A program made the translations under genes and the position numbers. 64,000 nt of DNA from an uncultured Bacteroides sp. (lineage in GTDB: Bacteria > Bacteroidota > Bacteroidia > Bacteroidales > Bacteroidaceae), in NCBI GenBank assembly GCA_959606905.1, contig CAUHML010000006.1, positions 35,593-99,592 on the forward strand, read 5' to 3'. The notes below the pieces were generated by a model, which searched no databases, was not told the origin of the DNA, and saw only the letters and a list, made by a program, of their open reading frames with translations. This document shows positions 1 to 13,448 of this stretch, piece by piece (the stretch's first letter is position 1; each line of letters opens with the position of its first letter).

Positions 1-1146
1 CCGACTGAAATTTTATCCGCTATTCATCTTTGGGATGACATTGTCGGTTGGGAACAATCGTTAATGGGAATCTCTCAATACAGACAGGACGGAAAAATCA
101 ATAACCACATGTTTGCCATTTCTCCTGAAGGTTCGTATATGTGGGCATCTGATTATCGCATGGGATTCGTATATACGTATCTGAAAAATATTCTTTTACG
201 TGAAAATGTAATGGCAGCAGAAGATAATGCTTGGGGACCTGCCCACGAAATGGGACACGTACATCAAGCAGCTATTAACTGGCCGTCGTCCACCGAATCA
301 TCCAACAATCTGTTCTCTAATTACGTAATTCGCAGATTAGGAAAATATAAGTCACGCGGACGAGGCTTGACATCTTTAGCCAATGCAATTTATAGAGATA
401 AGCAGGTATGGTGGAATATGGGTACTTCTACTCACCAGAATGAAGATACTGAGATTCACATGCGTATGAATTGGCAGCTATGGATCTATTATGACTTATG
501 TAAAGGTAACGAACAGGAAGCTAAATTCTGGCCTAAAGTATTCGATATCATGCGTACAACATATAAAGATGTGCCAGAAAGCGATCCGGGAGCAAGACAA
601 TTGGCTTTCGTCAAAGCTGTATGCGAAGCTGCCCAGGAAGACCTTACGGATTTCTTCGAAACATGGGGATTCTTCAAAACTGTAGATAATGTAAAAGTAG
701 AACAATACGGTACATGGACTTATACAGTGACTGACAAGATGATAGCAGATACTAAAGCATGGATTAAAACTCAGAATTATCCGAAGGCCGCTCCAATACA
801 ATATATTGAAGATCGTAAAATTTCAGATTTTACATCCGGCGACTACCGATATAAAGAGGTTGGAGACTTAGGATATTATACCCAGTTCCAGAACAATGAA
901 AAGATTACTAAAACTCCAACCTATACAATGGTGGCATCTGTGACAGGAAGTGAAATCACAATTAAGAATGGAGAACAAGCCGTAGCCTTCGAAGTAAGAA
1001 AGCAATCAACAGACGGTACTATGGGCGAAGTTGTTTATTTCTCTAACTTCTTAAAATTCAGTGTACCGAGAAATATTCCTTTAATCCGTACAGGCATTTA
1101 TGCCGTGCAAGCTGATGGAGAACGTATTCTTGTGAATAAAGAATAA
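1..1146 (+). CDS. M60-family zinc metallopeptidase, 3' part
   Basis: C-terminal part of a gluzincin of the M60 (enhancin-like) family. The frame is open from base 1, so the N-terminus lies outside the window and the ATG at 64 is internal. The zinc motif HEMGH is encoded at 244-258, and a Glu in the STESS context follows, fitting HExxHx(8,28)E. The protein aligns throughout with the next gene (shared blocks include FAISPEG, YMWASDYR, WPSSTESSNNLFSN, HMRMNWQLW), so the two are tandem paralogues. Bacteroides M60 enzymes are known to attack mucin-type O-glycoproteins at the cell surface; this role is inferred here from family and neighbours. A hairpin terminator follows the stop. Confidence 0.9.
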   Translation, partial: PTEILSAIHLWDDIVGWEQSLMGISQYRQDGKINNHMFAISPEGSYMWASDYRMGFVYTYLKNILLRENVMAAEDNAWGPAHEMGHVHQAAINWPSSTESSNNLFSNYVIRRLGKYKSRGRGLTSLANAIYRDKQVWWNMGTSTHQNEDTEIHMRMNWQLWIYYDLCKGNEQEAKFWPKVFDIMRTTYKDVPESDPGARQLAFVKAVCEAAQEDLTDFFETWGFFKTVDNVKVEQYGTWTYTVTDKMIADTKAWIKTQNYPKAAPIQYIEDRKISDFTSGDYRYKEVGDLGYYTQFQNNEKITKTPTYTMVASVTGSEITIKNGEQAVAFEVRKQSTDGTMGEVVYFSNFLKFSVPRNIPLIRTGIYAVQADGERILVNKE

Positions 1147-1171
1147 GTTGCATTTCACGATAATTATTTAT

Positions 1172-1206
1172 AAAAATGGCAGGTAATATATGCCTGCCAT
1201 TTTTAT
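1172..1206 (+). terminator. Intrinsic terminator after first M60 gene
   Basis: A 12-bp perfect stem (1172-1183 with 1193-1204) and a 9-nt loop, ending in a T run. It lies between the two M60 genes, so the second gene may have its own promoter. Confidence 0.85.
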
Positions 1207-1252
1207 TACCTTTATAACGCACAATCTATATCAATAACACAATCAGACTTAT

Positions 1253-3652
1253 ATGAAAACATTCCACAAGTTTACCCTCCTGTTTCTATTTCTCTCTATT
1301 TTCAATGCAACACTTTCTTGCAGTTCCAACGACAAAACACTGCCTCAGCCTATACCTGACATCGAGGAAGAAGAGGAAGAGACAAAAGATGTAGTACTTC
1401 CCGAAGATATTCAGATTATACCGTACGGAGGAAAAGCCAGCGAATACCAGCCCGGATCTGACATTGACAAATCATACGATGGCAAATTTACTCAAGGAAT
1501 CAGCTTCGAGTCACATTATCACAGTTCATGGAGTAATACATCCTTCCCTGTCACTTTGGAATATTTCTTCAAAGGAGATACGGAAATCAATTACTTTATT
1601 TATTATACCCGATCAGGGAATGGTAATTTTGGTGAGGTTGAAGTTTACACCTCTACCGATTCCGATAGAAAAAGATATACGCTTCAAGGAACTTATGACT
1701 TCAAAATGAAAGATACTCCGAGCAGAATCGTATTCAAGAAAGGGATGAAAGCCACAGGCGTTAAGTTTGTTGTCAAAAGCGGACTTGGTAACTTTGTCAG
1801 TTGTGACGAAATGCACTTCTTTAAAAAGAATGAGGATAACACTTTGGCAACTAAGTTATTGACCGTATTCAAAGATATTACTTGTAGCGAACTGAAAGCT
1901 GATGTCACCAATGAAGAAATCAACAAATTGCCAAGCAAATATTTCGTCCACATAGCCGAAGCGTTAAAAAACAACGCTTATGATGAATGGGAGAAAGAAT
2001 TTCGTATCCGCAAATACAACGCTTATAGTGATATCAACGAGTGGGCGGAAAAGTTAATGACCAAACATTACAGTAGCTTGGATAACCTGACCGGTATTGC
2101 TGTGGAAAAAAACGACGAAATTATCGTCCTTGTTGGCGATACCTATGGACGCGAAGTTTCAATACAATGTGTAGGAGAAGAAAGAACGAACTTTTGGGAA
2201 CCGCAGGAATATGTACAGACCGCCGCTTCGGGAGACGTTTACTATCTGGAACCGGGTATTAACAAAATCAAAATACGTAATAGGGGCCAGTTATTCGTCA
2301 TGTACAACTGTGACCTGACCAGCCATCCGAAACCTATAAAAATCCATATTCCATTAGGAAGCGGAACGGTCAGCGGTTTCTTTGACTTGAAAGAACACAA
2401 AACAAATGCCAAATATGCCGAATTGTTATCAAAAGCCACCGACAAGTATTTCGGAGTACGTGGTGATAAGATTATCTTTTATTTCCACCGGGATAAACTG
2501 CGTGAGTTTGTGAAAGATGAAATATTGTCCGCTATTAACCTATGGGACAACATCATCGGTTGGGAGCAGGAACTAATGGGTATTGAAGATGTGCGCCCTA
2601 CTCAGGTTAATAACCACTTGTTTGCAATTTCACCTGAAGGTGCATATATGTGGGCTTCCGACTACCGTATTGCATTCGTATATACCTATCTGGAAAATAT
2701 ATTACTATACGACAAGGTGATGAGTGCCAAAGATAACGCCTGGGGACCCGCACATGAAATCGGACACATTCACCAACTGGCAATCGACTGGCCTAGTTCT
2801 ACTGAGTCGTCCAATAATCTGTTCTCGAATTTCATACTGTATAAACTTGGAAAATATTGTTCACGCGGCACAGAGCTTAATCTTCCTAAAGCGGCCGATA
2901 ACCGAACGACTAACTCCGAAGGAAATATTACAGGAATGACACTTTCGGAAGCCCATTGCGTACTCAACCGACCTTGGTGTAACTTTGGCAGCAATTATCA
3001 GGGAGAAAATACAGAACTGCATATGCGTATGAACTGGCAACTATGGAATTACTATCATCGTTGCGGACACAAAACGGATTTCTGGCAAAGACTGTTCAAA
3101 CTCATGCGGGAGAACCGGACATCCTCCAATAATCCGGGAGTTAAACAACTTCTGTTTGCTCGAATGGCAAGTGAAGCCGCACAAGAAGATCTGACCGAGT
3201 TTTTTGAAATATGGGGATTCTTTGTAACCGTAGATACACAGATCGATCAATATGGCAGCTATCAGTATACTGTAACGAAGGAAATGATTGAAAATACAAA
3301 GAAAGCTATGGCTAAATATCCGAAAAAAGCCAAACCTTTCTATTATCTGGAAGACCGGAAGAAAGGAGATATAGGATTGGATACTACTCCACCGGATGTT
3401 GGTCATTATACCCAGTTTCAAAAGATAAGACCTATAACAAAGGATATAAAAGGAAATATCAACGGACGGGAAGTGAGCATTACAAACGGAGATGAAGCTG
3501 TAGCTTTCGAACTCAGGGAAAAAGACGCTAATGGAAAGTTACTCTATTTTTCTACCTTTATCAAATTCGAAGTTCCCTTGACGGTATCATTGACGTACGC
3601 CAAATTATACGCCGTACAAGCCGATGGAAAACGTATTCTACTGGAAGAATGA
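1253..3652 (+). CDS. M60-family metallopeptidase lipoprotein with F5/8-type (CBM32-like) domain
   Basis: Surface lipoprotein metallopeptidase of 799 residues. Residues 1-23 form a signal peptide with a lipobox ending in Cys23 (ATLSC), followed by an acidic Glu-rich linker. Residues about 55-190 resemble an F5/8 type C or CBM32 sugar-binding domain (GKASEYQPGSDIDKSYDG, then a GxxFVSCDEMHFF end). The peptidase domain carries HEIGH at residues 501-505 and the expected downstream Glu518. Overall architecture matches the BT4244 type of Bacteroides mucin peptidase. Together with the downstream GH109, GH2 and kinase genes it points to degradation of O-glycosylated host proteins. It is a tandem paralogue of the partial gene upstream. 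Confidence 0.93.
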   Translation: MKTFHKFTLLFLFLSIFNATLSCSSNDKTLPQPIPDIEEEEEETKDVVLPEDIQIIPYGGKASEYQPGSDIDKSYDGKFTQGISFESHYHSSWSNTSFPVTLEYFFKGDTEINYFIYYTRSGNGNFGEVEVYTSTDSDRKRYTLQGTYDFKMKDTPSRIVFKKGMKATGVKFVVKSGLGNFVSCDEMHFFKKNEDNTLATKLLTVFKDITCSELKADVTNEEINKLPSKYFVHIAEALKNNAYDEWEKEFRIRKYNAYSDINEWAEKLMTKHYSSLDNLTGIAVEKNDEIIVLVGDTYGREVSIQCVGEERTNFWEPQEYVQTAASGDVYYLEPGINKIKIRNRGQLFVMYNCDLTSHPKPIKIHIPLGSGTVSGFFDLKEHKTNAKYAELLSKATDKYFGVRGDKIIFYFHRDKLREFVKDEILSAINLWDNIIGWEQELMGIEDVRPTQVNNHLFAISPEGAYMWASDYRIAFVYTYLENILLYDKVMSAKDNAWGPAHEIGHIHQLAIDWPSSTESSNNLFSNFILYKLGKYCSRGTELNLPKAADNRTTNSEGNITGMTLSEAHCVLNRPWCNFGSNYQGENTELHMRMNWQLWNYYHRCGHKTDFWQRLFKLMRENRTSSNNPGVKQLLFARMASEAAQEDLTEFFEIWGFFVTVDTQIDQYGSYQYTVTKEMIENTKKAMAKYPKKAKPFYYLEDRKKGDIGLDTTPPDVGHYTQFQKIRPITKDIKGNINGREVSITNGDEAVAFELREKDANGKLLYFSTFIKFEVPLTVSLTYAKLYAVQADGKRILLEE

Positions 3653-4057
3653 CTTTGCTTCACATAAACAGCCGATAAGAAGGCAAAAAGTTAAGCAATA
3701 CTAAAAAGTGGTTCCTATTCTAGGAGAATGTTCCCATAGTGTGTCTTATATTTGAGTTGGTTTGAAATAGTAATAGTAAACTTAAACATTAAGAAATGCT
3801 AAAAAAAACATTAGTTCATAGGGGAACACCCCTTACGAGGTGTATTTACTTCGTACACACGGAAATATGACCGTCACAACATAAACGCATTAAGACCATG
3901 ACAAATCTGAAAGAAAAAGTAAGACCTGTTTTCTACCCAAATAAGGGTAAAAAAACAAAATTATCTGTTATAATTATATGGAATTGACTAATAAATTACT
4001 ATTTTTGACCGCAAAATGAAAAACGACAAATAACCCCCTATTAAAAACATAAAAAAT
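3653..4057 (+). promoter_or_regulatory. Intergenic leader with possible promoter upstream of GH109 gene
   Basis: 405-bp gap. A -7 box TATATTTG lies at 3747-3754, but no convincing TTTG element sits about 20 nt upstream. If the box is used, the leader is about 300 nt long. Small hairpins can be drawn in it (GGGG-aaca-CCCC near 3820, and GTGTA/TACAC in the following 40 bases). No ORF was seen. Confidence 0.4.
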
Positions 4058-5470
4058 ATGATGAAAAAGCTATTCACAGTCGCAGCTATTGGACTAACCT
4101 TGTTAACCTGCCATACAAGCTGCACACAACAACAGAAGGCTCAGGAAGCCTTCGCTCCTATCAAAGTAGAAACTCCTGCCCGCCCTGCCGGACAAGAAGA
4201 CGTAATCCAACTTGTTGCTCCCAAAATTGATACCGTACGTGTCGGTTTTATCGGATTGGGAATGCGTGGTCCTGGTGCCGTATCACGGTGGACACATATT
4301 CCGGGAACCAAGATTGTAGCCTTGTGCGACCTTTCTCCCGAACGTGTAGAGAAATCACAGGAAATCCTGAAGAATGCCGGAATGCCGGAAGCTACTTCTT
4401 ACAGTGGTTCGGAAGACGCATGGAAGAAACTATGCGAACAGGAAGATATCGACCTTGTATATATAGCAACTGATTGGAAGCACCATGCAGAAATGGGCGT
4501 GTATGCAATGGAACATGGCAAACATGTAGCTATCGAAGTACCTGCTGCCATGACATTGGACGAAATCTGGCAGTTAATCAACACTTCAGAAAAGACCCGC
4601 AAGCACTGTATGCAGTTGGAAAACTGTGTATATGACTTCTTCGAGTTGACTTCTCTGAATATGGCACAGCAAGGTGTCTTTGGAGACGTACTACACGTAG
4701 AGGGTTCATACATTCACAATTTGGAAGACTTCTGGCCTTCATACTGGAATAACTGGCGTATGGATTACAATCAGAAACATCGTGGTGATGTATATGCTAC
4801 TCACGGTATGGGTCCTGCTTGCCAAGTACTTAACATCCACCGTGGTGACCGTATGAAAACTTTAGTATCAATGGATACGAAAGCTGTCAATGGTCCGGCT
4901 TATATTAAAAAGCAAACAGGAGAAGAAGTGAAGGATTTCCAGAACGGTGACCAGACTTCAACTTTGATTCGCACAGAAAATGGTAAGACTATGTTGATCC
5001 AACATAATGTAATGACTCCGCGTCCTTACAGTCGTATGTATCAGATTGTAGGAGCAGACGGTTACGCAAGCAAATATCCGATTGAAGAATATTGCCTGAG
5101 ACCTTCACAAGTTGATTCAAACGATGTTCCTAATCATGAAAACCTGAACGCACACGGTTCTGTACCTGCTGACGTTAAAAAAGCCCTAATGGATAAATAC
5201 AAACATCCTATCCACAAAGAACTGGAAGAAACAGCTAAGAAGGTAGGCGGCCACGGTGGTATGGACTTTATCATGGATTATCGTCTGGCATACTGCTTAC
5301 AGAATGGTTTACCTTTAGACATGGACGTTTACGACTTGGCAGAATGGTGCTGCATGGCTGAACTGACCCGCCTCTCTATTGAAAACAATTCAGCTCCGGT
5401 TGAAATTCCCGACTTTACTCGTGGAGGATGGAATAAAGTACAAGGCTACCACCACGCTTTCGTAAAATAA
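4058..5470 (+). CDS. GH109-type alpha-N-acetylgalactosaminidase (Gfo/Idh/MocA fold)
   Basis: 470-residue exported glycosidase of the NAD-dependent GH109 family, expected to remove terminal alpha-GalNAc (blood-group A or mucin core type) by an oxidation-elimination-reduction mechanism. The N-terminus is hydrophobic with two candidate lipidation cysteines (Cys18, Cys22). A Rossmann dinucleotide motif (VGFIGLGMRGPG) is at residues 62-73. EHGKHVAIEVPAA matches the conserved Gfo/Idh strand, and GHGGMDFIMDYR matches the GH109 substrate-site block. The ATG doublet at 4058/4061 makes the start uncertain by one codon. The gene lies between the mucin peptidases and a GH2 enzyme, which supports the O-glycan role. 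GH109 rather than another Gfo/Idh enzyme is inferred from these motifs. Confidence 0.88.
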   Translation: MMKKLFTVAAIGLTLLTCHTSCTQQQKAQEAFAPIKVETPARPAGQEDVIQLVAPKIDTVRVGFIGLGMRGPGAVSRWTHIPGTKIVALCDLSPERVEKSQEILKNAGMPEATSYSGSEDAWKKLCEQEDIDLVYIATDWKHHAEMGVYAMEHGKHVAIEVPAAMTLDEIWQLINTSEKTRKHCMQLENCVYDFFELTSLNMAQQGVFGDVLHVEGSYIHNLEDFWPSYWNNWRMDYNQKHRGDVYATHGMGPACQVLNIHRGDRMKTLVSMDTKAVNGPAYIKKQTGEEVKDFQNGDQTSTLIRTENGKTMLIQHNVMTPRPYSRMYQIVGADGYASKYPIEEYCLRPSQVDSNDVPNHENLNAHGSVPADVKKALMDKYKHPIHKELEETAKKVGGHGGMDFIMDYRLAYCLQNGLPLDMDVYDLAEWCCMAELTRLSIENNSAPVEIPDFTRGGWNKVQGYHHAFVK

Positions 5471-5476
5471 AAATAG

Positions 5477-5484
5477 TATTTTTG
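5477..5484 (+). promoter_or_regulatory. Possible -7 box for yitT-like gene
   Basis: TATTTTTG matches the Bacteroides TAnnTTTG -7 consensus, just after the GH109 stop. No good -33 element is visible. Confidence 0.35.
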
Positions 5485-5502
5485 CAGACACGAACATAAA
5501 TT

Positions 5503-5530
5503 AATCCGGCTTCTCCCCCAAAGCCGGATT
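5503..5530 (+). terminator. Hairpin after GH109 gene
   Basis: A perfect 10-bp GC-rich stem (aatccggctt with aagccggatt) and an 8-nt loop. It lacks a clear T run, so it may terminate poorly or stabilise the 3' end. Confidence 0.5.
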
Positions 5531-5579
5531 ATTCATTGGTTCGTGTTTCAACATTTTATAGATTATCATAATCACGTTT

Positions 5580-6470
5580 ATGAAAACAGCTATTCCAAAG
5601 CCTTCTAAGCAAAGCATTATCCGTGAGGCTAGAGACTATGTAATGATTGCCATTGGCATGATTCTGTACGGCATCGGGTGGACGGTATTTTTACTACCCA
5701 ACGATATCACTACCGGGGGAGTACCGGGTATTGCTTCCATTGTATATTGGGCGACCGGCTTTCCGGTGCAATATACGTATTTCACTATCAACTTCTTCCT
5801 GCTGCTGTTAGCTCTTAAATTACTGGGATTGAAGTTTTGTATCAAAACCATCTTCGGAGTGTTCACCCTGACTTTCTTTTTATCCGTTATCCAGAAACTG
5901 GCGGCTGGGATCAGTCTCCTTCACGACCAGCCTTTCATGGCGTGTGTCATCGGAGCGTCATTCTGTGGAGGTGGAATCGGGGTTGCCTTCTCAGCTAACG
6001 GAAGTACCGGAGGCACAGATATCATTGCAGCTATCATAAACAAGTACCGGGATATTACACTGGGAAGAGTTGTACTTATCTGCGACATGATCATTATATC
6101 TTCCAGTTATTTTGTCTTAAAAGACTGGGAAAAAGTAGTATATGGATTTGTAACTCTATATATTTGTAGCTTCGTGCTCGATCAGGTGGTGAACAGCGCA
6201 CGTCAGTCCGTACAATTCTTTATCATCTCAAATAAATATGAAGAAATAGGACGACGTATCAACGAATATCCGCACCGAGGCGTTACAATCATCAATGCAA
6301 CGGGCTTTTATACCGGACGCGAAGTGAAGATGATGTTTGTATTGGCTAAAAAACGGGAATCCCCCATTATCTTCCGGTTTATAAAGGATATAGACCCTAA
6401 CGCATTTGTTTCACAAAGTGCTGTTATCGGAGTTTATGGAGAAGGATTCGACCATATTAAAGTTAAATAA
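5580..6470 (+). CDS. YitT/DUF161 family integral membrane protein
   Basis: 296-residue inner-membrane protein of the YitT family (DUF161 plus C-terminal DUF2179). Several hydrophobic segments run from about residue 15 to 210. The family-typical GGVPGIASIVYW and NGSTGGTDIIA blocks follow the expected order. The soluble C-terminal part (about 215-296) contains the RGVTIINATGFYTG motif of DUF2179. The substrate is unknown for the family. Its position between GH109 and GH2 genes suggests a place in the glycan locus, possibly transport, but this is inference from position only. Confidence 0.9.
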   Translation: MKTAIPKPSKQSIIREARDYVMIAIGMILYGIGWTVFLLPNDITTGGVPGIASIVYWATGFPVQYTYFTINFFLLLLALKLLGLKFCIKTIFGVFTLTFFLSVIQKLAAGISLLHDQPFMACVIGASFCGGGIGVAFSANGSTGGTDIIAAIINKYRDITLGRVVLICDMIIISSSYFVLKDWEKVVYGFVTLYICSFVLDQVVNSARQSVQFFIISNKYEEIGRRINEYPHRGVTIINATGFYTGREVKMMFVLAKKRESPIIFRFIKDIDPNAFVSQSAVIGVYGEGFDHIKVK

Positions 6471-9896
<3,426 letters not shown>

Positions 9897-9925
9897 CCTT
9901 ATTATAAATTTTAAAGAAAAGACCC

Positions 9926-11014
9926 ATGAAAGATTTATCTAGCATTGTTGCTAAATTCAAAGTACAAGGCACAGTGGAAGAAATCAAGCCACTAGGTGCA
10001 GGACTTATCAACGACACTTACAAAGTAAACACCAAGGAAACAGATGCTCCCGACTACGTTCTACAACGCATCAACCATGCCATTTTTCAGAATGTGGAAA
10101 TGCTTCAATCCAATATTGCCGCTGTCACAAGCCATATCCGTAAGAAACTGACCGAAGCCGGAGAATCGGATATTGACCGTAAAGTTTTATCCTTTCTTTC
10201 TACTGAAGAAGGTAAGACTTATTGGTTCGACGGCGACAGCTATTGGCGTGTAATGGTTTTCATTCCTCGCGCCAAGACATACGAAACCGTCAATCCGGAA
10301 TATTCTAATTATGCCGGACAGGCATTCGGTAACTTCCAGGCTATGCTGGCTGATATTCCTGAGACTTTAGGTGAAACAATTCCCGACTTCCATAATATGG
10401 AGTTCCGCCTGAAACAATTACGTGACGCCGTTGCAACCAACGCAGCCGGACGCGTAGCAGAAGTGCAGTATTATTTGGATGAAATAGAAAAACGGGCGGA
10501 TGAAATGTGCAAGGCAGAACGTCTGTACCGCGAAGGCAAACTTCCTAAACGTGTATGCCATTGTGATACAAAAGTAAATAACATGATGTTCGATGAAGAC
10601 GGAAAAGTGCTTTGTGTCATTGATCTGGATACGGTAATGCCTAGTTTCATATTCTCTGATTACGGAGATTTCCTACGCACGGGAGCCAACACCGGTGATG
10701 AAGACGACAAAGACCTTGATCGTGTAAACTTCAATATGGAAATATTCAAAGCATTCACCAAAGGATATCTGGAAGGTGCAAAATCATTCCTGACTCCTAT
10801 TGAAATAGAGAATCTTCCCTATGCTGCAGCTTTATTCCCCTATATGCAATGTGTACGTTTCCTTGCCGATTATATCAATGGAGATACTTACTACAAGATT
10901 AAATATCCCGAACATAATCTGGTACGTACAAAAGCACAATTCAAATTGCTTCAAAGCGTAGAAGAACATACACCGGAAATGGTAGCATTCATCAATGAAT
11001 GCTTAAAAAAGTGA
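9926..11014 (+). CDS. APH-fold phosphotransferase, probable N-acetylhexosamine kinase
   Basis: 362-residue cytoplasmic kinase of the aminoglycoside phosphotransferase (choline kinase) fold. The catalytic loop HCDTKVNN has its base at Asp214, and the metal-binding IDLDT has Asp233. Length and motifs match NahK-like N-acetylhexosamine 1-kinases, which phosphorylate GalNAc or GlcNAc at C1. Placement directly after GH109 and GH2 genes fits phosphorylation of the released amino sugar, but substrate choice is inferred. An antibiotic-resistance role is unlikely given this context. Confidence 0.82.
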   Translation: MKDLSSIVAKFKVQGTVEEIKPLGAGLINDTYKVNTKETDAPDYVLQRINHAIFQNVEMLQSNIAAVTSHIRKKLTEAGESDIDRKVLSFLSTEEGKTYWFDGDSYWRVMVFIPRAKTYETVNPEYSNYAGQAFGNFQAMLADIPETLGETIPDFHNMEFRLKQLRDAVATNAAGRVAEVQYYLDEIEKRADEMCKAERLYREGKLPKRVCHCDTKVNNMMFDEDGKVLCVIDLDTVMPSFIFSDYGDFLRTGANTGDEDDKDLDRVNFNMEIFKAFTKGYLEGAKSFLTPIEIENLPYAAALFPYMQCVRFLADYINGDTYYKIKYPEHNLVRTKAQFKLLQSVEEHTPEMVAFINECLKK

Positions 11015-11027
11015 GAATAGAAAATTG

Positions 11028-11062
11028 AGAATGGAGATTTTACTTAGTGAAAACTCCATTCT
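11028..11062. terminator. Bidirectional terminator between convergent genes
   Basis: A 9-bp stem extended by three pairs after one mismatch, between 11028-11040 and 11050-11062. It lies between the kinase gene and the convergent minus-strand gene and overlaps the end of the latter. Confidence 0.6.
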
Positions 11063-11690
11063 TCCAATGATAAACAATTGGGCGGCGGAGGAACGGTTTT
11101 AGTTTTTCCGCCGTTTCTTTTGCCATATAGTCAGGAGTGGTCAATGTAAGAGTCAGTTCCGAATTATCTTTGCTAAAATCAGCCTTCATCAGCAACATAT
11201 CAGCAGAACGGCGAGCCTCATCAAAATCATAAATAGTTGTCGAATCAGGAGTACTCAAAAAGTCACTCATCACCGGTAGAGAGATAAACTGAGAATCTGC
11301 AAGTGGTTTCCAATCGGTCGTATAGAAACGCAGACTACTATCACATGCCGGAGCACAAGCAGTAGAGACCAGACATACCACTTTCGTCGTATCGCTCAGT
11401 GCCAACACCTTCATCTGCCAAGATGTTTGCGGAGACATTTGCATACGGACATAATCCGTACCAAGCTCTGTCATTTCCGACTTTTTACCAAAACGGTTTT
11501 CAACTTGCGCTTTCATCTTGCTTTCCAAAAAGTCAATACAATCTTCACGATTTACTTTAGTAAGCAAAGGAGTTAATGAATCCGGGATATTCACAAACAA
11601 AGTTTTAGCTTCCTGCGCCTGAAGAGAAGCCAGCGAAAACAATCCTACAACAAAAAAGAATATAGCGGAAACGAGTCTATTTATTTTCAT
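11040..11690 (-). CDS. DUF3256-like exported protein
   Basis: 216-residue protein with a clear signal peptide (MKINRLVSAIFFFVVGLFS, ending near LQAQE). The mature part resembles the Bacteroides-specific DUF3256 family: it starts with a FVNIPDSLTPLLTKVNR block and has central cysteines (STACAPACDSS). No catalytic motif was recognised. It is probably periplasmic. It is separated by 46 bp from the EamA transporter gene upstream and may be co-transcribed. The function is unknown, and the family name is from memory of the pattern. Confidence 0.7.
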   Translation of the reverse strand: MKINRLVSAIFFFVVGLFSLASLQAQEAKTLFVNIPDSLTPLLTKVNREDCIDFLESKMKAQVENRFGKKSEMTELGTDYVRMQMSPQTSWQMKVLALSDTTKVVCLVSTACAPACDSSLRFYTTDWKPLADSQFISLPVMSDFLSTPDSTTIYDFDEARRSADMLLMKADFSKDNSELTLTLTTPDYMAKETAEKLKPFLRRPIVYHWKNGVFTK

Positions 11691-11736
11691 ATCAATCTTA
11701 TTTAACCTATAATAGTCAGATTATGAATCTGCCGTT

Positions 11737-12639
11737 TTAACTTTTAGACCCCAAATATAAGAATATCATTCCGATTAACACCAGTATAAGGTCAATCGCT
11801 TTGCTTTTTAAATTCTTTTCACGGAAGAAGAGTGCTCCAAAAGTGAAAGAAACAATTACACTTCCCCGGCGAATCATCGAAACAATGGAAATCATAGAAT
11901 CATCATAACTCAATGCATAAAAGTAAACGAAATCGGCGGCCGAAAGAAATACGGAAATCAGGATAATTGTCCAGTCCCAACGAAACGGTGTGGTAGACTT
12001 CCGTTTAGGCCACCAAAGCAGAAGCAGAATAGGACACATGATAAAAACCTGATAGACATTGTACCATGACTGCACCAGCATTGGATTCAGAGATTTCATC
12101 AGATATTTATCATACAATCCGCTGATAGCTCCTGTTATTGCGGCCAGTACAATAAAAAATATCCACTTATTATGCTTAAAATCAATTCCTTCCTTCTTTC
12201 CCGAACGGCTTAACATGAAAAAAGAAGCAATAGCCAGCATCACCCCAATCCATTGGTAGAGATTCAACCTTTCGCCAAATACCAACATCGCTCCGATAAG
12301 CACCATTACCGGACGAGTAGCATTGATAGGTCCCACGATAGTGATAGGAAGGTGTTTCATCCCAAAATACCCGAATATCCATGAGGATAACACGATGAAT
12401 GACTTGATAATGATATATTTATGCTGTTCCCAACCAGCAACAGGAACATTAAATATTGTTCCTCCCAACAAATCCGGCTCATACACGGACAGCAAGATGA
12501 AAGGCAGAAAGACAAGACTGGAAAAGAAAGTATTCAAAAACAAAACGGGAAGCACTGCATTATCTTTCAGCGACTGTTTCTTGAATACATCATAAAAGCC
12601 CAGCAAAGTGGCTGAGAGAAAAGCTAATAATAACCACAT
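11737..12639 (-). CDS. EamA/DMT superfamily transporter
   Basis: 300-residue polytopic inner-membrane protein with about ten hydrophobic helices arranged as two EamA repeats (about 1-135 and 150-298). The signature region PITIVGPINATRPVMVLIGAMLVF in repeat 1 is typical of the drug/metabolite exporter superfamily. The substrate cannot be read from the sequence. The gene lies 23 bp downstream of truA on the same strand and may be read from the truA promoter. Confidence 0.85.
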   Translation of the reverse strand: MWLLLAFLSATLLGFYDVFKKQSLKDNAVLPVLFLNTFFSSLVFLPFILLSVYEPDLLGGTIFNVPVAGWEQHKYIIIKSFIVLSSWIFGYFGMKHLPITIVGPINATRPVMVLIGAMLVFGERLNLYQWIGVMLAIASFFMLSRSGKKEGIDFKHNKWIFFIVLAAITGAISGLYDKYLMKSLNPMLVQSWYNVYQVFIMCPILLLLWWPKRKSTTPFRWDWTIILISVFLSAADFVYFYALSYDDSMISIVSMIRRGSVIVSFTFGALFFREKNLKSKAIDLILVLIGMIFLYLGSKS

Positions 12640-12662
12640 AAAAGATTGTTATAAGTTATTAG

Positions 12663-13418
12663 TTATATAAACAAGGTTTCCGGATATTCCACATTGACCA
12701 AGAACAAGGCTTGTCCCGGAGCAGATGTCCCGGCCTTGCAACGATCCTGCTGCTCGATTATTCTTCGGAAATCTTCAACAGAAAGTTTTCCACGTCCCAC
12801 TTCAATCAGTGTACCTACTATGGCACGCACCATATTTCGCAAGAAGCGATCGGCACGAATGGTAAACACCCAAGTAGCTTCATCATCCGTCACTTTTGTC
12901 CATTCGGCATGAGTGATATGGCAGATGTTGGTTTTTACATCCGTATGCAGCTTGCTGAAACTTGTAAAGTCGCTATATTCAAAAAGGGTACGTGCAGCCT
13001 CGTTCATCCGTTCATAATCCAGCGAACTATAAATCCGCCAACGATATTGCCGGTTGAAAGGATACTTCACTGCTGTCACATAATATTTGTAAGTCCTTGC
13101 TGTTGCATCAAAACGGGCATGAGCTTCCGGTTTTACACGGCAAACCCGATAAACAGAAATATCCGGAGGTAACAAACGATTCAATTTTTCAGCAACAGAA
13201 ACTGTATCTAATAGTCCGTCATAATCGAAATGAGCCACCATTAAAGAAGCATGTACTCCGGCGTCTGTTCTACCCGCCCCCACTACCTCTATTTCGCAAC
13301 GTAGAAAAGTGGATAACGCTTTCACCAGACATTCCTGCACACTAATCCCATTCGGTTGAATCTGCCAACCGTGATAGTTGGTTCCGTCATAAGCCAAATA
13401 AATGAAATACCTTTGCAC
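12663..13418 (-). CDS. truA: tRNA pseudouridine(38-40) synthase TruA
   Basis: 251-residue TruA, which makes pseudouridine at positions 38-40 of the tRNA anticodon arm. The catalytic Asp52 lies in [24 protein letters not shown] and the start [17 protein letters not shown] are family-typical. I take the GTG at 13418 as the start. A longer frame begins with TTG at 13451, but that codon overlaps the promoter -7 box (13449-13456), so it cannot be in the same transcript. The short leader of about 20 nt is normal for Bacteroides. Confidence 0.93.
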   Translation of the reverse strand: MQRYFIYLAYDGTNYHGWQIQPNGISVQECLVKALSTFLRCEIEVVGAGRTDAGVHASLMVAHFDYDGLLDTVSVAEKLNRLLPPDISVYRVCRVKPEAHARFDATARTYKYYVTAVKYPFNRQYRWRIYSSLDYERMNEAARTLFEYSDFTSFSKLHTDVKTNICHITHAEWTKVTDDEATWVFTIRADRFLRNMVRAIVGTLIEVGRGKLSVEDFRRIIEQQDRCKAGTSAPGQALFLVNVEYPETLFI

Positions 13419-13448
13419 TCTAATTCCTGTTTTTAGGGTTTTCGTGTG

